From the NCBI GenBank assembly GCA_039105265.1, contig JAPFFF010000003.1, forward strand, positions 930,001 to 994,000: 64,000 bases of DNA, given 5' to 3'. The DNA is from Tritrichomonas musculus. Its lineage: Eukaryota; Parabasalia; Tritrichomonadida; Tritrichomonadidae. Shown here one piece after another: positions 32,335-41,757 of the stretch (the first letter of the stretch is position 1; every line of letters starts with the position of its first letter). Below the pieces are notes generated by a model, which did no database searches, was not told the DNA's origin, and was given only the letters and a program-made list of their open reading frames with translations. The translations under genes were made by a program, and so were the position numbers.

Positions 32335-33591
32335 ATGTCTTCTGTAATTGGCTGCCGCTATAGGATTCGCGAAAAGATTGGTATGGGGAGCTTTGGTGTT
32401 GTTAACCGCGGTGATGATATTCGAACAGGCCGATTAGTCGCAATCAAAATCGAATCGAAAAGTCTTAAATTTTCGCAGCTAGAAATAGAGTCTAATGTAT
32501 ACAAAAAGCTTTCAGGCAGTGTAAATATTCCACGTTTTCATTATTTCACTCATGATTATTCTGAAGGATCTGCCCTTGTTATTGATTTGGAAGGCCCTTC
32601 TGTTGAAGATTTAAAAGAAAAATGCGGAGGTCGCCTCTCTCTAAAAACTGTTCTCATGCTCGCTGATCAAATGCTCTCATCTATCGAATTTGTACACAAA
32701 AAAGGCCTGATTCATCGAGATATTAAACCTGATAATTTCGTTATTGGAAACCACGGAAATGAAAATCAACTTTTTTTAATTGATTTTGGCCTTTCTAAAT
32801 CATATAAACTTCCAGACGGAACTCATATTCGTTTCAATGATCACAGACCACTCACAGGAACAGCAAGATATGCATCAATTTCTACTCTTAGTGGCAATGA
32901 ACAATCAAGGAGAGATGATATGGAAAGTTTAGGGTATATTTGGATTTATCTATTAAAAGGATTACCATGGATTAATTTAACAGCCCCGACCCCCAAAATC
33001 AAATACGATAAGATATTAGCAGTTAAAATGATGACTCCTACTGATGAATTATGCTCTGGCCTCCCATACGAATTTGGTGAATATCTCAATCTTGTCAAAC
33101 AACTTCAGTTTAATCAAGAACCAGAATATTCTCGATATAGAAAGATGTTTAGAGACTTATTTAACAGGCTTGGCTATATTTATGACTATAAATTTGATTG
33201 GTGTAATGAAAACGAAAAGTTGGCAAATAATTTGAAAAATAGGTTAAACAGTCAAGATAACGCCAAGAGTCCACATCTTCAGCAGAAGGCTTCCAATCAA
33301 AAGTTAACAGCTAATTATCATCCAAATAATATTAATATGGAAAACAGAGAAAACAATAAAAATCCAAACCCTAAAGAAGATCCAATTAGAAAAGAGAAAA
33401 TTAAGCCAATCCAAAAAACAAATTTGAATACAGCAAGAAAGAATCCTAATCAATTAAAACCCAAAAAAGCAATTCAATCATCTAAAAAGAAAATTACAAG
33501 TCAACTCGATGGAATTCCACAGTTTCATTCATTACAAAGAAACGTAAAGTTTTCAAGAAGATCTCAATCAGCTGTGAGGACCAAAAAATGA
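32335..33591 (+). CDS. Casein kinase 1 family protein kinase
   Basis: 418 residues. The kinase domain covers about 8-285, with the glycine loop GMGSFG (16-21), the catalytic Lys in VAIKIE (about 38), HRDIKPDN (127-134), DFG (150-152) and the CK1-specific GTARYASI segment replacing the APE motif. All catalytic residues are present, so it should be active. The tail (about 290-418) is Lys/Asn-rich and basic (QKTNLN, PKKAIQSSKKKI), likely disordered and possibly for targeting. CK1 kinases phosphorylate primed or acidic Ser/Thr sites and are greatly expanded in trichomonads. The start is the first ATG in frame with the glycine loop at the normal distance. Confidence 0.95.
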   Translation: MSSVIGCRYRIREKIGMGSFGVVNRGDDIRTGRLVAIKIESKSLKFSQLEIESNVYKKLSGSVNIPRFHYFTHDYSEGSALVIDLEGPSVEDLKEKCGGRLSLKTVLMLADQMLSSIEFVHKKGLIHRDIKPDNFVIGNHGNENQLFLIDFGLSKSYKLPDGTHIRFNDHRPLTGTARYASISTLSGNEQSRRDDMESLGYIWIYLLKGLPWINLTAPTPKIKYDKILAVKMMTPTDELCSGLPYEFGEYLNLVKQLQFNQEPEYSRYRKMFRDLFNRLGYIYDYKFDWCNENEKLANNLKNRLNSQDNAKSPHLQQKASNQKLTANYHPNNINMENRENNKNPNPKEDPIRKEKIKPIQKTNLNTARKNPNQLKPKKAIQSSKKKITSQLDGIPQFHSLQRNVKFSRRSQSAVRTKK

Positions 33592-33855
33592 TTTTACATA
33601 TTTTATCTACATTTGTTTTGTTAATAATAAAATATATTATATGACCTTTTTTCCCTTTCTATCATATCATAATATAATTAATTGGAAAACATCTGTCAAT
33701 CATACCGAAATCTAAGAAAATTATTGCAATTTTATAAAATTATTAATAAAAACTGTTATAAAGACGAATTATCATAATTTCATTATCAGTTAAATATCGT
33801 TTTAAAAGATGAGACCAACAAATTAGTGATACCAATTTAATTTTTCGATTATTAA

Positions 33856-34061
33856 ACCTTGTTCAAAAAACATTACCTCCCTCTCAATTTAAAATAATCA
33901 TATCTTTATATTTTAAATATGAATTAATTTTTTAAAATTTAATTAATATTATGATAATTATCTAATATATTATTAATGAAGAATGATGCAATTAAATTGT
34001 TTGATAAAAAAGATAAAATGTTTTAAAATTTGAAATGGAGGTAAAGTTTTTTGAACTCAGT
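33856..34061. mobile_element. 206-bp fold-back/MITE flanked by TTAA
   Basis: The ends are imperfect inverted repeats over about 45 bp: the left reads ..GTTCAAAAAACATTACCTCC and the right, reverse-complemented, GTTCAAAAAACTTTACCTCC, with further matching A/T sequence inside. TTAA borders both ends (33852-33855 and 34062-34065), as in piggyBac-type insertion, but in such AT-rich DNA TTAA or TA could occur by chance. There is no coding capacity. The element sits just upstream of the small basic-protein gene and may supply part of its leader. Confidence 0.6.
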
Positions 34062-34201
34062 TTAAGTAACAATCAAAAATAATTCAAAATTCTACCCATA
34101 GAATTGAATTATCGAATTTTGATCAAAACAAAAAGTTTGTAGAAAATTTACACATTATCTCAATTTTGAATGATATTCAAAATATCAAAAATTTGAAAAA
34201 A

Positions 34202-34936
34202 ATGAGTGAAGCATATTTAGATGAAGACCAAAAAATAGAACCTTATCCACCAGAAAATATTTCTACATCAAGCAATGCTCGTATGTCACAAACATTAAAT
34301 CCAAATCAATATACTCATGATTCTCAACCAAAGAATGAAATTAAGCCGTTAGGCTGTACTCTTCCACCTCGAAATTCAGTTTATTTTAGAATTTTGCAAG
34401 AAAAAAATAAAAATAGCCCTTATCTTCAGCCTGTTGATGGTTTTGGAAATTATCCACCACCACCTCTTCTTAGGAAAAGTAAAACAAACCCTTCTCTTAT
34501 ACAACCAATTCGTCCAGCAAAAATATGCCCACCAACTACTCCACGGTCTCCTCGTAAGTATTCAAGACCAGAACAAGAAGGTATTCCTTATTCTGTGCGA
34601 GCCGAATGGAAAACGCAATCAGAAATCAATTTCTTCAATCAAGTAAATCTTAAACATCAACAAGAAAGACAATACACTAGAATATACTCTAATGATTTAC
34701 TCAGGCATAGACAATTATCCATAGAAAGGGTTTCAGCTGCAAGAAAAAGAAAAGAAATGGAAGACAGAAAGCAGAGGATCCAAGAATGTAAAGAACATCA
34801 AAAATCTGTCAGGATCGATCAAAAACATGATAGATTTTATAATGATGAAATTTATTGCCGAACTGGAAGACAATATCGTTACATACCAAATCATGACCGA
34901 TGCAACCCAAGTAACGATGATTATATACATATTTGA
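34202..34936 (+). CDS. Small basic hypothetical protein with C-terminal coiled coil
   Basis: 244 residues from the first ATG (34202). The frame is open another 12 codons upstream but only to a TTG, so the ATG is preferred. The N-terminal two thirds are Pro/Ser/Asn-rich and disordered (NYPPPPLLRKSKT, CPPTTPRSPRKYSRP). Residues about 150-210 are a charged helix (ARKRKEMEDRKQRIQECKEH) that could form a coiled coil. The end is Tyr/Asn/Asp-rich. No known domain, signal or membrane span. The gene stands alone between the CK1 gene and the convergent BTB-like gene. Function not recognised. Confidence 0.7.
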   Translation: MSEAYLDEDQKIEPYPPENISTSSNARMSQTLNPNQYTHDSQPKNEIKPLGCTLPPRNSVYFRILQEKNKNSPYLQPVDGFGNYPPPPLLRKSKTNPSLIQPIRPAKICPPTTPRSPRKYSRPEQEGIPYSVRAEWKTQSEINFFNQVNLKHQQERQYTRIYSNDLLRHRQLSIERVSAARKRKEMEDRKQRIQECKEHQKSVRIDQKHDRFYNDEIYCRTGRQYRYIPNHDRCNPSNDDYIHI

Positions 34937-35078
34937 TTAAATGATATTGTTTAAATGTTAAACTGAATTCCGTATATATTTTTTAAATACTTTTCTAATA
35001 GTTAATTAAGTTGTTTCATGATACAATTAAATCATTAGAATCTGTAAAAATCATTTATTAACAAGAAAAAATTGGAAA

Positions 35079-35771
35079 TCATTCTTCATTTTCATGAATA
35101 TTGAAAAATCGCTCTAATAAAACATATCTTAATGTGTTTAAATTTAAATTTGGGTTACTCAAAAGAACGCTTGGGTCTTTGATATATTTACAAAGTCTAT
35201 TATTTGGCTTTTTGGTAAAATCAAAATTATTCAAAATGAGCATTCTTTGATTAAGGGAGAAATTTGCTTTTTTAAGTAGAAAATCAAGTTGAGCTTCACT
35301 TAATTGTGCAAATAATTCATTGGCAAAATTTTCATTGATATTATCTTGTATATAGTTCACAATTAATGGACAATCAAAACCATGTACAAAAGAAAGCTTA
35401 AATAATCTTATTGCTGTTGAATAATCAAAATTAACTGTATTTTGTTTTTGCAAAGTAATAATTAATTCTTCAATTTCAAGCTCTATTGCTGCTTCATATA
35501 GGAATATGATGGAATTACTTGGATTGCTAAATGGTTCACCATTTAAAAAATTAATAATTGGTGTTAGATCTCCCTTTGGTAAATTCAATTCGATTGAAAC
35601 AATTAGAGGATCGGATAAAAAGAGATTATAAATATATCTTGATTTCCCAGCTGCAATGAATGAAATAACAGAATAAGTTTTCTTTCTGTGAATTATTTTT
35701 AAATCTTTTTGAAGGGATGAAGATACTTCTTTTTCTAATTCCATCTGATCTAATATAAAGAGTTCTGACAT
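35079..35771 (-). CDS. BTB/POZ-like protein
   Basis: 230 residues. Residues about 20-110 have BTB order: DLKIIHRKKTYSVISFIAAGKS at the strand-helix start, SRYIYNLFLSDPLIVSIELN, then PIINFLNGEPFS and IFLYEAAIELEIEELI. Following helices (about 110-230) resemble a short BACK-type extension. BTB proteins mediate oligomerisation and, often, Cullin-3 substrate recruitment; short BTB-BACK proteins are a large family in trichomonads. The canonical Asp-His pair of metazoan BTB domains is not evident, so the assignment rests on overall pattern. The gene is convergent with the upstream-facing plus-strand gene that ends at 34936. Confidence 0.6.
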   Translation of the reverse strand: MSELFILDQMELEKEVSSSLQKDLKIIHRKKTYSVISFIAAGKSRYIYNLFLSDPLIVSIELNLPKGDLTPIINFLNGEPFSNPSNSIIFLYEAAIELEIEELIITLQKQNTVNFDYSTAIRLFKLSFVHGFDCPLIVNYIQDNINENFANELFAQLSEAQLDFLLKKANFSLNQRMLILNNFDFTKKPNNRLCKYIKDPSVLLSNPNLNLNTLRYVLLERFFNIHENEE

Positions 35772-36156
35772 TTGCTGTCTGAATGATGAAAATAAAAATT
35801 ATAACCACTTTTTTTTTAAACCAATCTTTATGTGTAATCTTTAAAATCTTCATTAAAATCACAAAAAACTTCATGCATTTTTTAGTTAACATATAATTAA
35901 AAATATATTAGCAGTGTCCTTAAAATTTTCTAATTAATTTATGATGATAATTTCTAAAAACATGAATTCAGGCCCATTTTATAAAATGCATTTCTTTGAA
36001 AATGCATATTTTAAGAGATAATGTACTACAAAATTGGGAAAAAGTTAGATCAAAACAAAATGATTTTATAAGCGATTAATTTAAAAAACAAATGATATCA
36101 GGCATATCCTAGGTGAAAAATGATACTAACATATTATATAATGATGTCCTGCAGAA
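35772..36156. other. AT-rich spacer
   Basis: 385 bp between two minus-strand genes. It serves as the promoter region of the BTB-like gene and the 3' flank of the zinc-finger gene. Nothing specific recognised. Confidence 0.35.
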
Positions 36157-36540
36157 CTAATTATCATAGGAAGTATCTGCCTTGTTTTCAAGATCATCAT
36201 AAATTTGCTTTTCAGCTCGTTGCAATGCATTCATTGATTCATCATCTTCTCGTTTAACGTCAAATTCTGAATTATGTTCATGAGATATCTTTTGATGTCT
36301 AGGAATGTAAAGATTCTCTTGCTTTGATGTTACTTCATGCTTCGATCGTTGCAGAAGTTTCTGAAGTTCTAATGCATGATGATTTTCGAAATGAAGATAT
36401 AAATATTCAATTGACCTAAATAACTTTTGGCAAGATATACAGGCACATCGTCCATCACCTAGTTCCAATGTATTGGTAATTCGGAAACTGAGCAAAAGTT
36501 CACGGTACCTAGTATTTGATTTTTCTTCAATTGTGGACAT
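36157..36540 (-). CDS. Small C2H2-type zinc-finger protein
   Basis: 127 residues. A single finger lies at about residues 33-56: CISCQKLFRSIEYLYLHFEN followed by HH, that is C-x2-C-x12-H-x4-H with the usual aromatic (F) and leucine core positions. The spacing after a short helical head and the helix after the finger resemble the isolated fingers of RNA-processing factors (for example the ARS2/SERRATE finger), but this is only a resemblance. The rest is charged and probably disordered, with an acidic end. The ATG is preceded on the minus strand by GAAAAAGTTCTAGTATTATA, containing the recurring AACTTTTTC word in reverse. Confidence 0.7.
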   Translation of the reverse strand: MSTIEEKSNTRYRELLLSFRITNTLELGDGRCACISCQKLFRSIEYLYLHFENHHALELQKLLQRSKHEVTSKQENLYIPRHQKISHEHNSEFDVKREDDESMNALQRAEKQIYDDLENKADTSYDN

Positions 36541-36961
36541 TATAATACTAGAACTTTTTCAAAAATCACTCAAATAAAAATTTAAAAACAACATTCGATT
36601 TGAGCGCAGCATACTGATTTTGGAAATAATTTTTACATTAATAGTATAACATACTGTTTCTAAGTTTCTTTGAATATGATTTATAATATCCAGAAAGAAC
36701 TATATAATACATTGATATAAAAATCAATGCAATACTTTTAATACTTTGATATATAACAACCACATAAAATTATAAAAACTGTTTTGCAGATTATTACTAT
36801 TGGCATATTCAAGATTTTACTAAAATATAATAATATGAACTATAAAACATTAGATATTTTTAAAAACAATAGTAGTTCACAAAAGCGACTGGAAACATTT
36901 GTTCATGAAGATATCAATCATTTAACACTGATAATTAGTTAGTTAGCAAAAGCATTTTTTT
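36541..36961. other. AT-rich spacer
   Basis: 421 bp between the zinc-finger and Tim44-like genes, both on the minus strand. Nothing specific recognised. Confidence 0.35.
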
Positions 36962-37936
36962 TTATATTCTACTACTCACAGATGCATATCTAATTTCGTA
37001 AGCTTTCCATTTTGGAAGGGATTCTTCCGTATTTATAATCATTTGCACAAGAACATCTGATCTTTTAATGTTATCAGGAAATCCGACGACAGCTTTACCA
37101 TTTTTATCAACAATATACTCAATATAATCAATTGAACATTTAATAGATAATGCAGGCAAATTGTTTTTGAATTCATAGTCAATAATTGAAACGTTTGAAA
37201 CCGAAAGAAGTCTTGATTTAATGAAATTTCCATTTGCAATCTCGGAAGCTACCTGAACCTGCCTTTCTTGAACAATTCCATAGTCTGCAATTTCTTTCAT
37301 TTGCGCTGTTTTTCCTGAAATATAATAAGTTAATAGAACAGGTAAAAACGAGTCTTCCATCCATGTACAAAAATCTGGCCCATTAAATGTTGGGAAGTAT
37401 CTATCAATATTTGTAAGTACATAATGCTCTTTTGAAAAATTTTTTAAATTAAAGTGGAAAGGCAGGAGCAAAACAAATCGCGCAAATTTATATCCAATTC
37501 TAACAGGAAATAATTTTGATGTTTCTAAGGAGGCCCCAATATTTTTGCACTGTAACTGAAGCTGTTCAAAAAAATTATTATGCCGAATTATTAAGTCACC
37601 ATGCCCTGAAATTGAAATAGATTTTTCAGGCCGAAAAGGACATTTTTCTAATTCGAGTTTTGGCTTTGGAAGTACTTTTGAAATAGGATATGTAAAAGGC
37701 AGAAGTGAATAATTAGCTATACGATCAACTCCATAAAGCGTTTTCCTAATAGCACGATTTGAGTGCTTGAAAATAGTTGAAGTGAGTTTTATAAAGGGAT
37801 CATTTTTAATTTCAATCATCCATTTTTGAACTCCTGCATCATTTGCAAAATCCTGCGGTAAATTTGAATGAAGGGCCTCAAACATTGAAAGTTTGCGAAC
37901 TCCAAAATTATGATATATATGATATGTTAACGCCAT
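36962..37936 (-). CDS. TIM44: Tim44-like protein (organellar import motor)
   Basis: 324 residues. The C-terminal third (about 205-320) matches the Tim44 fold: a helix (ISGKTAQMKEIADYGIVQER), then a sheet with SRLLSVSNVSIIDYEF, LPALSIKCSIDYIEYIVDKN, GKAVVGFPDNIKRSDVLVQM and a final strand (KWKAYEIRYAS). The SVSNVSI and DKNGKAVVG(F/S)PD signatures are characteristic. The N-terminus (MALTYHIYHNFGVRKLS) is basic and lacks acids for about 18 residues, compatible with a short organellar presequence. Tim44 tethers Hsp70 to the inner-membrane translocase; in a parabasalid it would work in the hydrogenosome. It is head-to-head with the J-protein gene, 164 bp apart. Confidence 0.8.
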   Translation of the reverse strand: MALTYHIYHNFGVRKLSMFEALHSNLPQDFANDAGVQKWMIEIKNDPFIKLTSTIFKHSNRAIRKTLYGVDRIANYSLLPFTYPISKVLPKPKLELEKCPFRPEKSISISGHGDLIIRHNNFFEQLQLQCKNIGASLETSKLFPVRIGYKFARFVLLLPFHFNLKNFSKEHYVLTNIDRYFPTFNGPDFCTWMEDSFLPVLLTYYISGKTAQMKEIADYGIVQERQVQVASEIANGNFIKSRLLSVSNVSIIDYEFKNNLPALSIKCSIDYIEYIVDKNGKAVVGFPDNIKRSDVLVQMIINTEESLPKWKAYEIRYASVSSRI

Positions 37937-38100
37937 TATTACTTATTCAACATCCAGAAAATAAAATATAAGACCAAATATTAGTTCAAAATATCTAATT
38001 CAATTTAAAATTTGACCGACATAAACTATACAAAAATTGAATTAGTTTGATTATGGAATTAAAATTTTAAACAATCTTAAACTTTTCTTGATTAAGTCTA
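37937..38100. promoter_or_regulatory. Bidirectional promoter spacer (Tim44-like / Jjj1-like)
   Basis: 164 bp between outward-facing starts must hold both promoters. It includes TTGATTATGGAATTAAAATTTT and repeated CAAAATTTGAATT-like words, but no GC-rich element. Confidence 0.35.
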
Positions 38101-39846
38101 ATGTCCGAAGAGTTCAACGAAAATACAGATTATTACGAACTTTTAGGATGTGATCCAGATTGCACACAAGAAGCTCTTAAAAAAGCATATCGAAAGGCAG
38201 CAATGAAATGGCATCCTGATCGTAACCATGGAAATGCTGAAGAAGCAACTAGAGTTTTCCAACTTATTGAGCATGCTTACTCAATTTTATCTGATGATCA
38301 CGAACGCGCTTGGTACGATGGCCATCGAAATCTTGAAACAAATGAAGAAGGCCAAATTCAAGCTTCAAAGGTTGATATCATGTCACTATTCCATGCATGC
38401 GCTTATATTGGATTTAGTGAAAAATCAAATGGCTTTTATCCAGTTTTCCGAAAAGCATTTGCAACAATTGCTGAAGAAGAAAATGCAGAAGCACCAGGCT
38501 TTGGAAATGCTGATTCGCCATGGGAAGAAGTCAACGCCTTTTATGCTTACTGGACATGCTTTAAAACAAAGAGAAGTTTTGCATATGTTGATATTTATAG
38601 ATTAAAAGATGCTCCTAATGCAATGTATAGACGTGCAATGAAACAAGATAATGAAAAAGCTAGACAAAAAGCAGAACGAGAATTTGTATCTCAAGTGCGT
38701 GAACTTGCTTCATATGTTAAAAAACGAGATCCTCGTGTTATTAATCATTTAAAAGAAATTGAAGAGCAAAGGGCTCTTAGAGAAGCAGAAGAGCAGGCTA
38801 AGCGAGATGCAGAAAAACAAAAGTTACTAGAAGAACTTGACAGACTTGAAGAAAACGGAGGAAACCAAATTGAATATACAGAAGATGACCTTATTTACAT
38901 TCGTCAATTCGATAACGATGAAGAAAAAGAACAAAAAAATATTGACAAATGGTCATGCCCATTTTGCAAGCGTGAAATCAAAAATGAAAATGCATTTCGC
39001 GCTCATTGCAATACAAAAGTACACCAAAAGAAAATCGCAGGTCCAAAGAAACGATTTCTTAATGATCCCAGCCTATATGAACATACTGCTAAGACTTATG
39101 TACTACTTTGCATGAATATGGATGAAATTAGACAGATTGAAGGTGATGAAGGAGCAGAAAATATTGATTTGGATCATCTTGATGATGAAGAAGAAGATAA
39201 TGAATATGATAATAATAATGCTAACGAAGAAGAAGAAGAGGAAGAAGATCAGAGACAGAAGCAGAAAAACCGTCCAATTTCAAAGAAAGAACAAAGAAAG
39301 ATGAAAAAGAAAGAAGAAAATGAAAAATCAAATCAAACTGAGCAGAAGAAAGGCGGACCAAATAATAAGAATTTATCAAAGAAAGAGCAAAGAAGACTTC
39401 AAATATTAGAAGAAAAAGCAAAGAAGCAGCAACAAATGGAAAACGAGCAAAAAGCCAAAATTGAATTGAAAAAAGCTAAAAATGAGCAAAGAAAGAAAAA
39501 AGAAATGGACAATGCTAATAATCTTGAACCAAATGATGATGATGACCAAAATGATACTCCTCAAAATCAAAATCAACAGAAAAAGCTTACTAAAAAGGAA
39601 ATGAGAAGGCTGAAGCAACAGCAACAACAAAATGGTGATGATAATGATGATGCAGATGAAAATGAACAAGAAGCTGGAGGACAGAAAAATCAGCAACAGA
39701 ACAATAACCAACCAAGAAGATTACCAAAGAATGTTAAAAATCCTCCTGCTGGATGGGAAATGTGTAGAAAGTGCAGATTATTATTCCCTTCAAGAAAGAA
39801 GCTTTTTGATCACTTAAAAGAAACCGGACATGCAACAGCAGTATAA
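38101..39846 (+). CDS. DNAJC21: DnaJ/zinc-finger protein, DNAJC21/Jjj1 orthologue
   Basis: 581 residues. The J-domain is at about 10-76 with HPD (KWHPDRN, about 38-43) and the end motif ERAWYDGHR. A charged helical middle follows, then a C2H2 finger at about 284-308 (CPFCKREIKNENAFRAHCNT then KVH). An acidic and Lys-rich linker comes next with three copies of an (S/T)KKE(Q/M)R(K/R) motif, and a second C2H2 finger at about 555-575 (CRKCRLLFPSRKKLFDHLKE). J-domain plus two such fingers is the signature of Jjj1/DNAJC21, which recruits Hsp70 to release Arx1 and recycle late 60S ribosome biogenesis factors. All diagnostic residues are present. The next gene starts 93 bp downstream on the same strand. 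Confidence 0.92.
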   Translation: MSEEFNENTDYYELLGCDPDCTQEALKKAYRKAAMKWHPDRNHGNAEEATRVFQLIEHAYSILSDDHERAWYDGHRNLETNEEGQIQASKVDIMSLFHACAYIGFSEKSNGFYPVFRKAFATIAEEENAEAPGFGNADSPWEEVNAFYAYWTCFKTKRSFAYVDIYRLKDAPNAMYRRAMKQDNEKARQKAEREFVSQVRELASYVKKRDPRVINHLKEIEEQRALREAEEQAKRDAEKQKLLEELDRLEENGGNQIEYTEDDLIYIRQFDNDEEKEQKNIDKWSCPFCKREIKNENAFRAHCNTKVHQKKIAGPKKRFLNDPSLYEHTAKTYVLLCMNMDEIRQIEGDEGAENIDLDHLDDEEEDNEYDNNNANEEEEEEEDQRQKQKNRPISKKEQRKMKKKEENEKSNQTEQKKGGPNNKNLSKKEQRRLQILEEKAKKQQQMENEQKAKIELKKAKNEQRKKKEMDNANNLEPNDDDDQNDTPQNQNQQKKLTKKEMRRLKQQQQQNGDDNDDADENEQEAGGQKNQQQNNNQPRRLPKNVKNPPAGWEMCRKCRLLFPSRKKLFDHLKETGHATAV

Positions 39847-39939
39847 GATATTTATATTTTTTAAAATTATTTGATCTTTCACTTTTTAAATTTTTTGAAA
39901 ATTTTTCTTAGAGTCAGTTATTCAATTTTTGCAGAATTA

Positions 39940-40386
39940 ATGGAAGATCATCAGAATGTTGAATCAGATGAAGAAATTCAAAGAATGCTTGATCGAAATT
40001 CATTTCTTATTAAGTCAATACTTCAATTTCAAAACGAAGGAAGAATAGCTGATGTTATGTTATATAAAGCTCAATTACAAATCAATCTTGAAAAACTAGC
40101 CCATATAGCAGAGAGTAAAGGCCAAAACAACGCAGTTGGTAGTGGAACTCTCAATGGATCAGATCCATCCGTTGATACTCAAGTTCAATTATCGAAATTT
40201 GTTCGTACGGTGAAAGAAAATGGCCTGAAAAATCTTAAGTTAATTTCTGAAATAACTGGTATTCAGCTTGAGAAAATCGCACCTCTTTCTCAAGCATATA
40301 TTGCTTTCCTTAAACGCAAAAATCGATTTACAGAAGCTAAACAGCTTGAAAATGAGCTAGCTGTTAATGGAGTTGAAGACGATTAA
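39940..40386 (+). CDS. SS18/SSXT-family protein (SWI/SNF-type co-activator subunit)
   Basis: 148 residues from the ATG at 39940; the open frame extends upstream without ATG. Residues about 12-60 match the SSXT (SYT N-terminal) domain: IQRMLDRNSFLIKSILQFQN, then GRIADVMLYKAQLQINLEKL and AHIAES. Compare human SS18 and plant GIF proteins, which read xLxENxxLIxxIxxxQNxGR and ...L..NL..LA.IAD. The second half is helical without the QPGY-rich tail of SS18. SSXT proteins are subunits of BAF-type SWI/SNF remodelers or partners of GRF factors. The protein is very short, hence a minimal SSXT protein. The spacing of 93 bp from the J-protein gene leaves little room for a separate promoter. Confidence 0.75.
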   Translation: MEDHQNVESDEEIQRMLDRNSFLIKSILQFQNEGRIADVMLYKAQLQINLEKLAHIAESKGQNNAVGSGTLNGSDPSVDTQVQLSKFVRTVKENGLKNLKLISEITGIQLEKIAPLSQAYIAFLKRKNRFTEAKQLENELAVNGVEDD

Positions 40387-40499
40387 TCAAAGTTATATAT
40401 ATTTGAATAATGTTTTAATAAAAATATGTTTTATGGTTAAGATTATTTTGAAAATTCACACATTCACTATTATCAAAATTTTAACGATATTACCTGATT

Positions 40500-41020
40500 T
40501 TCAGTTTTTGGTACTTTTCGAATCACAAGATTCAGAATAATCACCCATTTTTAAATAAGGATGTTATATCAGTAGGAATGCCTTCAAATGCAGAATGTAG
40601 GCTTCTTTGTTGCTGTATTGTGATTCTTCTGATAATCCACTACAGTTTCTGCAAACAAAGTCCTTAGGATTGACTCCAAAAAGGACATTGTATGCTGAAT
40701 TTGATCAAAGAATTGCTGCAATTCATGTTTTCACCGCATTTTATGCAGAAAATGAGCTTGTTTTGGAAGAATGGACATTTGTATGATTAACCTGGTTCGA
40801 CTCATGCAATACTTATATATAATTTGTGGAAGAAAAAGTGGCAAATATCGCATTGGATAAGAAGGGTAGTCATTTTGATTGAGTTTGGAGCGTTTTTGAT
40901 AATTGATTTTGCTTTTTCGACATTTTCAATATTCGATTCATCAATTGATGATGAAGATTCAAATTCAGAAGACGCTTTATTCCTGTTATTCTTTGTTTTT
41001 ATGATGACAATTGATTTCAT
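40500..41020 (-). pseudogene. Possible decayed Cys-rich (PHD-finger-like) gene
   Basis: On the minus strand an intact 72-residue stretch (41020 down to 40802) ends LIQCDICHFFFHKL. Further Cys-rich protein-like pieces (YKCPFF, FCIKCGENMNC, CRNCSG) follow in broken frames down to about 40500. The C-x2-C-H-x3-H-like start and later Cys pairs recall a PHD/RING-type zinc domain. The sense strand of the same interval also has a short frame but it is hydrophobic low-complexity sequence. This is a weak call: it may be a small real gene with only the first 72 residues, or a relic. Confidence 0.35.
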
Positions 41021-41192
41021 ATAATAATTGGGCAGAGCAATTTTTTTTATATTATTTCAATTTAATATAAATTGAATATATATAAGTATTTTCCTTTTTA
41101 TTTTCCACGACTCTTTTAAGATTTCAGTATATTTTTACATTTTTATTAAGAATCCGTACAATTCAAAAAGTTGCATTCTTTTATATTTTCAA

Positions 41193-41525
41193 ATGAGCAA
41201 GCCCCAAAAGGCCGAAAGCAAAGAATTTGTTCCAGAATTAAATATCGATGCCGCACAACCATTTACTCAAACTACAAAGCCCCCGACTCAAGATTTCATG
41301 GAAATGATGTCTACTTATTTTATAGCCTTTTCAGGAATTGGTATTTCAAACTCAAATATGTTCATCAACTGGATCGGATGGTTTATTCTCCTATCATTTT
41401 ATATTAATCGAAAGAGGACATCAGGTTCATTTTCCACAATAGGAGTTTCTTTGGTAATTTATACAATAATGACTCTATTCGGATATTATAGGATATCATC
41501 TGGGCTTGGTGTCAGACCAAAATAA
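41193..41525 (+). CDS. Asterix/WDR83OS-like small ER membrane protein
   Basis: 110 residues. A soluble N-terminus of about 45 is followed by two or three hydrophobic segments (about 48-62, 62-76 and 84-100), separated by the basic loop NRKRTSG, and ends in a short basic tail. Alignment by eye to Asterix (WDR83OS/PAT10) is good: PTQDFMEMMSTYFIAFSG against DPTPDYMNLLGMIFSMCG, then a Trp-containing TM (NWIGWFILLSFYINRKR against KWCAWVAVYCSFISFANSR) and a last TM. Asterix pairs with CCDC47 in the PAT complex, an intramembrane chaperone for multipass proteins at the ER translocon. The length is also right (human 106). Confidence 0.7.
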   Translation: MSKPQKAESKEFVPELNIDAAQPFTQTTKPPTQDFMEMMSTYFIAFSGIGISNSNMFINWIGWFILLSFYINRKRTSGSFSTIGVSLVIYTIMTLFGYYRISSGLGVRPK

Positions 41526-41757
41526 GAAACAAACAATGCAGTTAGACTCTATGTTTTTCAAATATTTAGTTTTCTTTTTTAAATAAAAATAATATCATAT
41601 TTATTAATAAATTTGCTGGATTTCTTCAAGAAACTCATAACAATTCAAATAATAATAAGCCTAATTGATTCAAAAAATAAAAAAAAAAAAAAAAAAGTTT
41701 ACATATCCGAACTTCCGATTAATGGAAACAGTTTAATATATAGTATTATATATATAT

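Noticed and set aside
40785-40810. tRNA-like B box (GGTTCGACTC)
   Set aside because: No A box, anticodon arm or acceptor pairing can be formed from the surrounding 90 bases.
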